64,000 nucleotides of DNA from Caballeronia arvi (GTDB lineage Bacteria; Pseudomonadota; Gammaproteobacteria; Burkholderiales; Burkholderiaceae), in the NCBI RefSeq assembly GCF_001544695.2, contig NZ_FCOM02000004.1, forward strand, positions 186,001-250,000, read 5' to 3'. Below, in pieces: positions 1 through 7,908 of the stretch. Within the stretch, counting starts at the first letter, position 1. Each line of letters starts with the position of its first letter. The notes under the pieces were generated by a model, which was not told the origin of the DNA, did no database searches, and saw only the letters and a list, made by a program, of their open reading frames with translations. The position numbers and the translations under genes are program-made.

Positions 1-621
1 CGCGAGCAGCTTTCCGATGGCCTGTGGCGAGTCCGATGCGGGATTGATGCCGATCATCGCATCGCCGCAGCCGTACATCAGGCCATCGATCATCGATGCG
101 GCGATGCCCTGCACATCGTCCGTCGGATGATTCGGCTGCAAGCGCACCGACATATGTCCCGGCAAGCCCACAGTGTTTCGAAAGCGCGTGACGACCGGGC
201 GTTTCTTCGCGGCAAGGATGAGATCCTGATTGCGCATCAGCTTCGATACGGCCGCGACCATCTCGGGCGTCAAGCCTTTCGATACCGCGACGAGCGCCGC
301 CGTATCGGTCGAATCCGCGAGCAGCCACTCGCGGAACTCGCCGACCGTGAGATGCGACACGGCGGCGAATGCGTCCTTCGAATGCTCGTCGATGATGAGG
401 CGCGTGACTTCATCGTCTTCATACGGGATCAGCGCGTCTTCTAGAAACGCGCGAAGCGGCACGGCAGCCAGCGCCATTTTCGCCACCGCGCGCTCCTCTT
501 CGGTCGCGGCGGCGACGCCCGCGAGTTCGTCGCCCGAGCGCCTCGGGCTTGCCTTCGCAAGCAGCGTTTTCAGATCGTCGAAGCGATACGTGCGAACGCC
601 GATGCTTTCCGTGTAACTCAT
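1..621 (-). CDS. eutB: Ethanolamine ammonia-lyase large subunit EutB (N-terminal part, cut by window start)
   Basis: The reverse strand encodes the first 207 residues of EutB, the heavy chain of the adenosylcobalamin-dependent lyase that splits ethanolamine into acetaldehyde and ammonia. Family landmarks are clear and in order: an early YRFDDLKTLLAKA stretch, RSGDELAGVAA, the acidic YEDDEVTRLI segment, KGLTPEMVAAVSKL, KRPVVTRFRNTVGLPG and RLQPNHPTDDVQ. The rest, and presumably eutC, lie beyond the window. The ATG at 621-619 overlaps the stop of the upstream binding-protein gene as ATGA, so the two are translationally coupled. It is the last visible gene of a minus-strand operon of permease, FAD enzyme, binding protein and eutB. 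Identity is recognised from sequence pattern; the function is firm for the family. Confidence 0.93.
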   Translation of the reverse strand, partial: MSYTESIGVRTYRFDDLKTLLAKASPRRSGDELAGVAAATEEERAVAKMALAAVPLRAFLEDALIPYEDDEVTRLIIDEHSKDAFAAVSHLTVGEFREWLLADSTDTAALVAVSKGLTPEMVAAVSKLMRNQDLILAAKKRPVVTRFRNTVGLPGHMSVRLQPNHPTDDVQGIAASMIDGLMYGCGDAMIGINPASDSPQAIGKLLA

Positions 622-1769
622 ACGCCGCTTCCGCCCACCGTTCTCAGGCTCTTCCATTGCCCCTGCTCGACCTGAAAGAGCGTATAAGGCGGCTTGATCA
701 GATCGCCGTACGGATCGAACGATATCTTGCCCGTCACGCCCGTCACGTCGACCTTCGCGAGCGCCTCGACGATCTTGCCGCGATCGAGCGAGTTCGCGTC
801 GTGGATCGCCTTGATCATCGCGAGCGTGGCATCGTAGGCGAATGGCGCATACAGTTCGACATCCTGATTGAATCGCGCCTTGTAGCGCTTGCCGAACTCC
901 TGCGCGGAAGGCAGCTTGTCGAGCGCGGGGCCGGGTTCGAGATCCTGCGTGCCGTTGCCCGACGTACCCGCGATCTTCAGGAACGCATTGCTCTTCAATG
1001 CGCCCGCGCCGAAGAGTTGCGTCGTCATGCCGAGCGAACGCATCTGCTTGACGAGCATCGCGCCTTGTTCATCGAGGCCGCCGAAAAAGAGCAGATCGAC
1101 ATTCTGGCTTTTCATCGTCGTGAGGATCGCGCGGAAATCCACGGCCTTGTCGTTCGTGTATTCACGCGCGACGACCTTGCCGTTCGCCTCCTTCACGCCT
1201 TTCTCGAACGCATCGGCGAGACCTTGCCCGAAGGCCGTGCGATCGTCGATGATGCCGATTCGCTTCGGCTTCATCTGATCGACGACGAAGCGCCCCGCGA
1301 CCACGCCGCCCACACCGTCATGGCCCATCGTGCGGAACACGTTCTTGAAGCCCTGCTTCGTGAGTTGCGGATTCGTCGAGCCGGGCGTGATCATCGCGAC
1401 ATTCGCCTGGTGATACACGGCGGAGGCCGGAATGCTGCATCCCGAGTTGTAATGCCCGATCACGCCGACGACGCCGCTATCCACCGCTTTCTGCGCGACC
1501 TGGATCGCCGTGCGCGGGTCGGCCTGATCGTCGTAGACCTCGAGTTCGAACTTGACGGGCTTGCCGCCCACGGTCGGATGCTTCGCGTTTTCTTCGTCGA
1601 TGGCGAGTTGCGCGCCGTACTGCAAGTCCTTGCCAACGCGTGCGACCGGCCCCGTCAACGGTCCGACGAATGCGATCTTGACGACTTCCGGATCGGCAGC
1701 CCACGACATCGGCACGTACGCGGCAAGCACGGCTGCGGTGATGCCAGAAAGAATGATGCGGCGGTTCAT
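618..1769 (-). CDS. LivK-type ABC transporter periplasmic substrate-binding protein
   Basis: A 383-residue periplasmic binding protein of the branched-chain amino acid (LivJ/LivK) class. It starts with a Sec signal peptide (MNRRIILSG, hydrophobic core, cleavage after SWA near residue 24), followed by the typical KIAFVGPLTG opening, the VIGHYNSGCS ligand-lobe motif and DDRTAFGQGLA. The start at 1769 is chosen because the signal peptide begins there and a GAGGAG ribosome site sits just upstream; a longer reading frame to 1985 runs into the preceding gene. No LivH/M/G/F permease or ATPase genes are in the window, so partners must be elsewhere or beyond position 1. Placement between an amine oxidoreductase and eutB suggests it binds an amino-alcohol or amino acid rather than leucine; that ligand is inference. 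Confidence 0.88.
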   Translation of the reverse strand: MNRRIILSGITAAVLAAYVPMSWAADPEVVKIAFVGPLTGPVARVGKDLQYGAQLAIDEENAKHPTVGGKPVKFELEVYDDQADPRTAIQVAQKAVDSGVVGVIGHYNSGCSIPASAVYHQANVAMITPGSTNPQLTKQGFKNVFRTMGHDGVGGVVAGRFVVDQMKPKRIGIIDDRTAFGQGLADAFEKGVKEANGKVVAREYTNDKAVDFRAILTTMKSQNVDLLFFGGLDEQGAMLVKQMRSLGMTTQLFGAGALKSNAFLKIAGTSGNGTQDLEPGPALDKLPSAQEFGKRYKARFNQDVELYAPFAYDATLAMIKAIHDANSLDRGKIVEALAKVDVTGVTGKISFDPYGDLIKPPYTLFQVEQGQWKSLRTVGGSGV

Positions 1770-1780
1770 GTTGATGCTCC

Positions 1781-3013
1781 TCATTGAAAACGCGACGCGC
1801 GATAACTCGCGAGATCGAGCGGCGGTGCGCGCCGCGCGATTAGATCGGCCACGATGCGCCCGCTCACGCCCGCGAGCGTCAAACCAAGATGCTGATGCCC
1901 GAATGCGTAGATCACCCGCTCGCTCGCCTTCGATGCACCGATCACCGGCACGCCATCGGGCAGCGTGGGGCGAAAGCCGAGCCATTCGCGATCGGGTGCG
2001 CCGAGCGCGGGCAACGCGCGCTTCGACGACACCGTGACGAGATCGAGCAGCGCGCGATTGCGCTCTTCAGTGAAGCCCGCGAGCTCGACCGTGCCCGCGA
2101 CGCGAATGCCGTCGCTCATCGGCGTCATGTAGAAACCGCGTTCCGCCCAGCCGCACGGCCGCGATATCAGGTTCGATGCCGACGCATAGCGCACGTGATA
2201 GCCGCGTTCGGTATCGAGCGGAACATCGTCGCCGCATTGATGCGCGAACTCGCGCGAACGCGCGCCGGTTGCCAGCACCACATGATCGAAGCGACGCGCA
2301 TCGCCGTTCGTGCGTAGAGACACGCCTTGCGCGCCGGGTTCGATTGCATCGACTTTCATGCGTTCGAGCTTCGCGCCACGCGCCGCCAGCCGTTCGTATA
2401 ACGCCTGAAGAAAGCCCGCCGGATCGCTGAAATGCCAGCTATCGCGAAACAGCACGCCACGCTCGAAGATCGGCGCGAGCTGCGGCTCCAGTTCGCGGAT
2501 CGCGCCGCTGTCGAGCACATCGAAGCCGACGCCGAGTCTCTCGCGCAGTGCGAGCGAATCGCGCGATGCATCGAACGAAGCGGCGTTCGAATAGAGATAC
2601 AGACACTCGCGCGGCCTGATGAAGCTTTGCAATCCGTCATCGGAGAAGAGCGGCGCATAACCTTCCTGCGCACGCGATAACAGCGCGGCCAAAGCCTTCG
2701 CGCTCGCTTCGTAGTTCGCGCGCCGCGAGCTCATCAGAAAGCGCGCGAGCCACGGCGCGAGGTGCGGCAGATAGCGCCAGCGCAGTCTGAACGGACTGTC
2801 GCTGGATAGCAGAAAGCGCGGGATATCGCGGAATACGGACGGATTGTTCACCGGCACGCATCCATAAGGCGCGAACGTGCCCGCATTGCCGAACGACGCG
2901 CCCTGCGCCACACCCGAAGGATCGAACAGCGTGACGGCATGACCGTCGCGCATGAGCCAGGCCGCGCTCGCCATGCCGATGAAGCCCGCGCCGATGATCG
3001 CCACATTCGACAT
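1781..3013 (-). CDS. FAD-dependent D-amino acid dehydrogenase-like oxidoreductase (DadA/DAO family)
   Basis: A 410-residue flavoprotein. The N-terminal Rossmann dinucleotide motif GAGFIGMASA (residues 8-17) and the acidic end of the second strand (LFD) bind FAD. The SFGNAGTFAPYG segment is typical of DadA-like enzymes, as is the C-terminal GHQHLGLTLAG motif that closes over the flavin. DadA-type enzymes deaminate D-amino acids or related secondary amines at the membrane, passing electrons to quinone. It lies 14 bp after the permease and 11 bp before the LivK-type gene, so it is co-transcribed with ethanolamine genes. The substrate is not readable from sequence; an N-methylated or D-amino compound feeding the same pathway is possible. 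Confidence 0.85.
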   Translation of the reverse strand: MSNVAIIGAGFIGMASAAWLMRDGHAVTLFDPSGVAQGASFGNAGTFAPYGCVPVNNPSVFRDIPRFLLSSDSPFRLRWRYLPHLAPWLARFLMSSRRANYEASAKALAALLSRAQEGYAPLFSDDGLQSFIRPRECLYLYSNAASFDASRDSLALRERLGVGFDVLDSGAIRELEPQLAPIFERGVLFRDSWHFSDPAGFLQALYERLAARGAKLERMKVDAIEPGAQGVSLRTNGDARRFDHVVLATGARSREFAHQCGDDVPLDTERGYHVRYASASNLISRPCGWAERGFYMTPMSDGIRVAGTVELAGFTEERNRALLDLVTVSSKRALPALGAPDREWLGFRPTLPDGVPVIGASKASERVIYAFGHQHLGLTLAGVSGRIVADLIARRAPPLDLASYRASRFQ

Positions 3014-3027
3014 CAGTCATGCCCCTT

Positions 3028-4479
3028 TCATGCAAGCCGGTTTTCGTCCGACAGAAAGCCCGTCGCCACTTCGTCGGCTCCGTCCGCTTCCTTCCGATGA
3101 TGACGCTTCGCCGCGAAACCATACGCCGCCGACGCCACCGCGAGGCTCGCGAGACTCGCCATCAGTTGCGGACGCAGTTCGTGGTCCGCGCCCATCGCCG
3201 CGAGCACGCCGACGATCGCGATGACGACCGCATACGACAGCCACGGAAAGAGCCACATCTTCAGCGTGAGGCGCTCGGGCGACTGCTTCTCGATACGTCG
3301 GCGGATGCGGATCTGCGCCAGCGCCGTCGCGAGATAGACGAACAGCATCACCGCGCCCGATGCGTTCACGAGGAACAGAAACACACCCTGCGGCGACACG
3401 ATCGCCGCGATGATCGCCACGTAGCCGACCACGCTCGACAGCAGCACGGCAAGACGCGGCACGTGTTGCGGCGTGAGCCTGAGCAGCGACTTCGGCGCAT
3501 CGCCGCGTTCGGCGAGACGGAACAGGATGCGCGACGACACATACAGCCCCGAGTTCAGCGCGGACAGCACGGCGACGAGCACGATCGCGTTCATGATGTC
3601 GGCGGCGTAGGGAATGCGCATCGTCTCCAGCGCGGCGACGAACGGCGAATGGCCCGTCACGATGCTGCCCCACGGCACGATGCACGCGATCAGGAACAGC
3701 GAGCCGACGTAGAACGTGATGACGCGCAGGATCACCGAGCGCGTCATCGCGGCGACGCTCTTCGCCGGATCGTCGGATTCGGCGGCGGCGATGGTCGCGA
3801 TTTCCGCGCCGCCGACTGCGAAGATCACCGTCGGCACGGCGGCGAACACGGACATCGTCCCGAACGGCAGGAAGCCGCGATCGCCGGCGAGATGCGTGAG
3901 CGCGCTGGCCGTGTGCCCGAAGCCGAGCAGATAGCCCGCGCCGATCGCGATGAAGACGATGATCGCCGCCACTTTGATCGACGCGAACCAGAATTCGAAC
4001 TCGCCGTACGACTTGACCGAAAGCAGGTTGATCGCGGTCATCACGGAGAGCAGCACGAGGCCGATGACCCACACCGGCGCGGGTATCCAGCGTTGCAATA
4101 TCGCCGCGCCCGCGACCGCCTCCACCGCGACGACGATCACCCAGAAATACCAGTAGAGCCAGCCGCTCGTGAAGCCGGCCCAGTTGCCGAGGCCGATGCG
4201 CGCGTATTCGGTGAACGAGCCGACGCCCGGCACCGCGAGCGCCATTTCGCCGAGCATGCGCATGACCATCAGCACGACGATGCCGGCGACGAGATACGAC
4301 ACGCACGCCGCCGGACCGACGCTCGCGAGCGTCGCGCTGCTGCCGACGAACAGGCCCGCGCCGATGATGCCGCCGAGCGCGATCATCGTGACGTGACGCT
4401 GGCGCAGCGCGGAGCCGAGCTTCGGCGGGCTGCCGGACGGAGTCGATTGAGCCGGTTGAGTGGATCGGGGCAAGGACAT
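3028..4479 (-). CDS. GabP-like amino acid/amine permease (APC superfamily)
   Basis: A 483-residue inner-membrane transporter with about 12 hydrophobic helices. The N-terminus RQRHVTMIALGGIIGAGLF is the hallmark of the amino acid transporter (AAT) family, and the region SVKSYGEFEFWFASIKV followed by AEIATIAAAESDDP closely follows the E. coli GABA permease pattern. The start at 4479 is preferred over an upstream frame because AGGAGA stands 9 nt before it. It is first in the minus-strand operon that ends in eutB, so it may import the ethanolamine or amine used there; GABA or another amino acid remains possible. The promoter region is shared with the divergent MocR regulator. Confidence 0.85.
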   Translation of the reverse strand: MSLPRSTQPAQSTPSGSPPKLGSALRQRHVTMIALGGIIGAGLFVGSSATLASVGPAACVSYLVAGIVVLMVMRMLGEMALAVPGVGSFTEYARIGLGNWAGFTSGWLYWYFWVIVVAVEAVAGAAILQRWIPAPVWVIGLVLLSVMTAINLLSVKSYGEFEFWFASIKVAAIIVFIAIGAGYLLGFGHTASALTHLAGDRGFLPFGTMSVFAAVPTVIFAVGGAEIATIAAAESDDPAKSVAAMTRSVILRVITFYVGSLFLIACIVPWGSIVTGHSPFVAALETMRIPYAADIMNAIVLVAVLSALNSGLYVSSRILFRLAERGDAPKSLLRLTPQHVPRLAVLLSSVVGYVAIIAAIVSPQGVFLFLVNASGAVMLFVYLATALAQIRIRRRIEKQSPERLTLKMWLFPWLSYAVVIAIVGVLAAMGADHELRPQLMASLASLAVASAAYGFAAKRHHRKEADGADEVATGFLSDENRLA

Positions 4480-4572
4480 CGGGGAAGTCTCCTGCGAACA
4501 AAGATCGGATGAATCGGAAGCACGGCCGAGGCAAAAATCAGACGCACACCAGACAAACTCTGAATCTAGAAT

Positions 4573-4670
4573 CACACAATATTTTTTTGTGTGCAATTAA
4601 AAGTGCTGTTGTGTGGTGTCCGGATTTTCCCTGATCTAACGCCGGCGCGCGTCTTGCATCGTCCACACAA
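4573..4670. promoter_or_regulatory. CACACAA/TTGTGTG half-site cluster, probable MocR operator
   Basis: Between the divergent permease and regulator genes there is an inverted pair CACACAA (4573-4579), 7-nt spacer, TTGTGTG (4587-4593). Another TTGTGTG lies at 4609-4615, exactly 22 bp or about two helical turns downstream of the previous one, and a further CACACAA is at 4664-4670. MocR-type regulators commonly bind repeated half-sites in the intergenic region they share with their target, so this is the likely binding region. Binding itself is inferred. Confidence 0.6.
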
Positions 4671-4673
4671 ACC

Positions 4674-4701
4674 TTGCACGAAGCCGACTCTGGGTTAAAA
4701 T
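4674..4701 (+). promoter_or_regulatory. Probable sigma-70 promoter of the MocR regulator
   Basis: TTGCAC (4674-4679) and TAAAAT (4696-4701) are separated by 16 bp and lie about 60 bp before the regulator start. The last CACACAA half-site ends only 3 bp before the -35 box, a position suited to autoregulation. Confidence 0.5.
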
Positions 4702-4759
4702 CGGGCGAACTTCCGCACAAATCGCGGACAAAGCATGCTTTGTATGGAGACAGAGTTTC

Positions 4760-6169
4760 ATGGCTTCTGACAAGGATCAGACGCTGGCCGCGAACGGTGA
4801 CGCCGACGGCGCGACGAAGCGATCGACGTATATCGAGGTGTCCAGCTCCATCGAAAAGGAGATTCGCAGCGGCATTTATCCGCCCGGCAGCCGTCTGCCC
4901 CCGCAGCGGCAACTGGCGAGCGAACTGGGCATCAACGTGTCGACGGTGTCGCGTGCGTACAAGGAGCTGCAGTTGCGCGGCCTCGTGATCGGCAGCAAGC
5001 GGCGCGGTTCGCTCGTGACCGGCGGCGCGATGCCGAGCGTCGAGACGCCGCCCGCGAGCACGGGCAGCAACGTCATCGATCTGACCGTGAACCGGCCTGC
5101 CACCGGCGAATATCTCAAGTGCCTTGCGCGCACGATGGCCGAGCTGCCGCGCGATCCGCGCTTTTCGCAAATGCAGGAATATCAGCCGCCGCAAGGACCG
5201 TCGTGGGCGCGCGCGGCGGGTGCGCGCTGGATGAGCGCGCCGGGCTTCGCGCCGACCGCCGATCAGGTCGTCGTCACGAGCGGCGCGCAGCACGGGCTGT
5301 ATGCGGTGCTCAACAGCCTGATCGGCACGGATGGCGTGATCCTCGCGGACCAGCTCACGTATTACGGGCTGAAGGCGCTCGCGCCCGTATTCCAGTTCGA
5401 GATCGTGGGCATTCCGAGCGATCGCGACGGCCTGCTCGTCGACGAGATCGAGCGCGTGTGCAAACGGGTGCCCGTGAAGGCGATTTTCACGGTGCCGAAT
5501 CTGCAGAATCCCACGGTCACGACGATGAGCCTCGAGCGGCGCATGGCGCTCGTCGCGATCGCGCGCCGGCATGGCGTGGCGATCATCGAGGACGATGTGT
5601 ACGGCCCGCTCGTCGCGCAACGTCTGCCAACGATCGCGAGCCTTTGTCCCGAGCTCACGTTCCATATCGCGGCGACTTCGAAGATCCTCGCGCCCGGCTT
5701 GCGGCTCGGTTATCTGTCGAGCCCGCAGGACACGGCCGCGCTTTGTGCGGAGGCCGTGCGCACGACGGCATGGATGCCCGCGCCGCTATCGATGCTGATC
5801 GCGGCCGTCTGGATGGAAGACGGCACCGCGCAGCACATCATGAATGCGCAGCAGGCGGAAATTCGCGCGCGCCACGATCTCGCGCGTGAGCTGTTGCCGC
5901 AGGAGTTTTTGCAGTCCGATCCCGCCTGCATGTTCGTATGGCTGAAGCTGCCACTGCCGTGGCGCGCCGACGATTTCGCGGCGAACGCGAAGGCGCGCGG
6001 CGTGGTGGTGATGCCGTCGTCGGCGTTTGCCGTGGACAGATCGGAGATCGAGCATGGCGTGCGCATCAATCTCGCGTGCGCGGAGAGCCGCGATCAGCTC
6101 GTCAGCGGCTTGAGGATGCTGGCGGGCACGCTGAAGGATCGGCCGCGGGCCTTGTTCGGGCATTTGTGA
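4760..6169 (+). CDS. MocR-type GntR/aminotransferase transcriptional regulator
   Basis: A 469-residue MocR-subfamily regulator. Residues about 22-88 form a GntR winged helix (IRSGIYPPGSRLPPQRQLA, then INVSTVSRAYKEL). Residues about 105-465 are a fold-type I aminotransferase domain that normally binds pyridoxal phosphate: the PLP lysine is K308 in ATSKILAPGLRLGYL, the ring-nitrogen aspartate lies in IIEDDVYG (277-281) and the asparagine in NLQNPTV is conserved. The start at 4760 follows a GGAGA at good spacing. It is divergent from the permease-eutB operon and is the obvious local regulator, perhaps sensing an amino-compound adduct with PLP; the effector is unknown. Confidence 0.9.
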   Translation: MASDKDQTLAANGDADGATKRSTYIEVSSSIEKEIRSGIYPPGSRLPPQRQLASELGINVSTVSRAYKELQLRGLVIGSKRRGSLVTGGAMPSVETPPASTGSNVIDLTVNRPATGEYLKCLARTMAELPRDPRFSQMQEYQPPQGPSWARAAGARWMSAPGFAPTADQVVVTSGAQHGLYAVLNSLIGTDGVILADQLTYYGLKALAPVFQFEIVGIPSDRDGLLVDEIERVCKRVPVKAIFTVPNLQNPTVTTMSLERRMALVAIARRHGVAIIEDDVYGPLVAQRLPTIASLCPELTFHIAATSKILAPGLRLGYLSSPQDTAALCAEAVRTTAWMPAPLSMLIAAVWMEDGTAQHIMNAQQAEIRARHDLARELLPQEFLQSDPACMFVWLKLPLPWRADDFAANAKARGVVVMPSSAFAVDRSEIEHGVRINLACAESRDQLVSGLRMLAGTLKDRPRALFGHL

Positions 6170-6176
6170 TGTGGAC

Positions 6177-6202
6177 GGCTGATCGCCTCGCAACGATCAG
6201 CC
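6177..6202 (+). terminator. Hairpin after the MocR gene
   Basis: GGCTGATCG (6177-6185) pairs perfectly with CGATCAGCC (6194-6202) around an 8-nt loop, 8 bp after the regulator stop. No T-run follows, so it is a hairpin that may stop transcription weakly or protect the 3' end. Confidence 0.5.
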
Positions 6203-6619
6203 ATTCATGACGCATCCGGAACCCTCCACATTCCCGTTCATCGTTTCATGAATCGATACGATGAATCGGCGCACTGATAAGCCATCCATACCTTCGCGGC
6301 CGTTCAGCAATTGCTGCGCATTCCGTCCCGGCGTTCAGTAGAAATGGCATTAAACGCTATGGCGTTTTCAGCCGAGTTCGGCTATTAGTAGTTTCGTCAC
6401 GCACGCCACGTCGAAGCGACTGCGAAGCATGAGCAGCTCTCTCGTTAGAAATCGACCGTCAAAACCGGAGGCAGCTACGACACATCACAAGCATCAGGCT
6501 CGCGCTCCTCGCGCTCGTTGACATAGTCGAAGTCCTGTCCCGCGCGAGCATGTCGTGGCGAGGCGCCCTGCACGCGCGCTCGCTCTTCAACGATCGGCCA
6601 TCCCAAGAGGGAGGCGCCT
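6203..6619. other. Non-coding region before the efflux operon
   Basis: About 417 bp without a credible gene. It holds two small dyads: AAACGC-TATG-GCGTTT (6352-6367) and GCCGA-GT-TCGGC (6371-6382), only 3 bp apart, near the middle of the region. They could be an operator or a structured leader of the efflux operon. No linked regulator gene is present and I cannot pick a convincing promoter. Confidence 0.4.
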
Positions 6620-7864
6620 ATGGCGTTCGTGTCGGAACAGATGCTGGACTGCTGCTCGTTCGCTCATCCGTCGCGCTCGATGCGCGCACTGCGTTTCATC
6701 GCAGCCGCCGCGATCGCGTCGCTCTCGCTCGCGGCGTGCAAGAAGCCGCCGCCCGAAGCGGCCAAACCGCCGGTCGATGTCACCGTCGTGACCGTCGCCG
6801 CGCAATCCACGCCCGTCGATTTCGAATTCACCGCGCAGACACAAAGCTCGCGCGAAGTGGAAATCCGCGCGCGCGTCGACGGTTTCCTTGAAAAGCGCAT
6901 GTACACCGAGGGCTCGCTCGTTTCAGCGGGCCAGGTCATGTTCATCATGGACAAGCGCCCGTTCGAAGCCGCGCTGCAAACGGCCAAAGGTTCGCTCGCG
7001 CAGCAGCAGGCGCGGCTCCTCGTCACGCAGCAGAATCTCGCGCGCGTGAAGCCGCTCGCCGCGATGAACGCGTTGAGCAAGAAGGATCTCGATGACGCCG
7101 TCGGCAACGAAAAAAGCGCCGAGGCCGCCGTCATCGCCGCGAAAGGCGAAGTGCAGACCGCCGAGCTGAATCTCAGCTACACGACGATCCGTTCGCCGCT
7201 GAAGGGGCTGTCGAGCTTTGCGCGCGTTCAGGAAGGCAGTTACGTGACGCCGACGCAATCGGGCCTGCTCACCTACGTCTATCAACTCGACCCGATGTGG
7301 GTGAACTTCAGCATCTCGGAGAACGAGCTGCTGACCTACCGCGAGCAGATCAAGAAAGGCCAGTTGAAGTTTCCGCCCGACAACAAGTTCGACGTGACCG
7401 TCATCCAGGCCGATGGCTCCGTCTATCCGCAGACGGGCCGTATCGACTTCACGAATCCCGCATTCAGCACGGAGACCGGCACGTTCCTCGTGCGCGCGGT
7501 GTTCGCGAATCCGCAGGGCACGCTGCGCCCCGGCCAGTTCGTGAAAGCGCGCGTCGCGGGCGCGATCCGGCCCAACGCGATTCTCCTGCCGCAGCGCGCC
7601 GTGCTGCAGGGCGCGAAGAGCCATTTCGTCTGGGTGCTGGATCAGGAGTCGAAGCCGCATCAGCGCGTCATCGAAGTGGGCGAATGGCACGGCGACAACT
7701 GGTTCATCACGAGCGGGCTGAAGGCGGGCGAACGCGTGGTCGTCGATGGCGCGATCCGCGTCGGCGCGGATTCGAATGTCCGTGTCGTCGATAAACCCGC
7801 ATCGGGCGCGCAGGAGGCGTCGCTCGGCGAGGCGAAGAACGCAAGCGGCGGGACCGAAAAGTGA
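6620..7864 (+). CDS. RND efflux periplasmic adaptor (membrane fusion) lipoprotein
   Basis: A 414-residue HlyD/MexE-like adaptor that links an inner-membrane RND pump to an outer-membrane channel. A lipobox (LSLAAC) follows a hydrophobic stretch, so the mature protein is a lipoprotein. The barrel-sandwich half motifs (VEIRARVDGFLEKRMYTEGSLVSAGQVMF and later the NLSYTTIRSPLKG segment) flank an alpha-helical hairpin. The start at 6620 has a strong GAGGGAGG site; the ATG at 6680 would give a more ordinary 20-residue lipoprotein signal but has no clear ribosome site, so the N-terminus is uncertain. First gene of a six-gene transcript. Substrates are unknown; the family exports chloramphenicol, quinolones or solvents. 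Confidence 0.9.
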   Translation: MAFVSEQMLDCCSFAHPSRSMRALRFIAAAAIASLSLAACKKPPPEAAKPPVDVTVVTVAAQSTPVDFEFTAQTQSSREVEIRARVDGFLEKRMYTEGSLVSAGQVMFIMDKRPFEAALQTAKGSLAQQQARLLVTQQNLARVKPLAAMNALSKKDLDDAVGNEKSAEAAVIAAKGEVQTAELNLSYTTIRSPLKGLSSFARVQEGSYVTPTQSGLLTYVYQLDPMWVNFSISENELLTYREQIKKGQLKFPPDNKFDVTVIQADGSVYPQTGRIDFTNPAFSTETGTFLVRAVFANPQGTLRPGQFVKARVAGAIRPNAILLPQRAVLQGAKSHFVWVLDQESKPHQRVIEVGEWHGDNWFITSGLKAGERVVVDGAIRVGADSNVRVVDKPASGAQEASLGEAKNASGGTEK

Positions 7865-7908
7865 GCTGATCCAACGAGCATCGGCATAAAGTCGCGCGGA
7901 AGAGGCCA

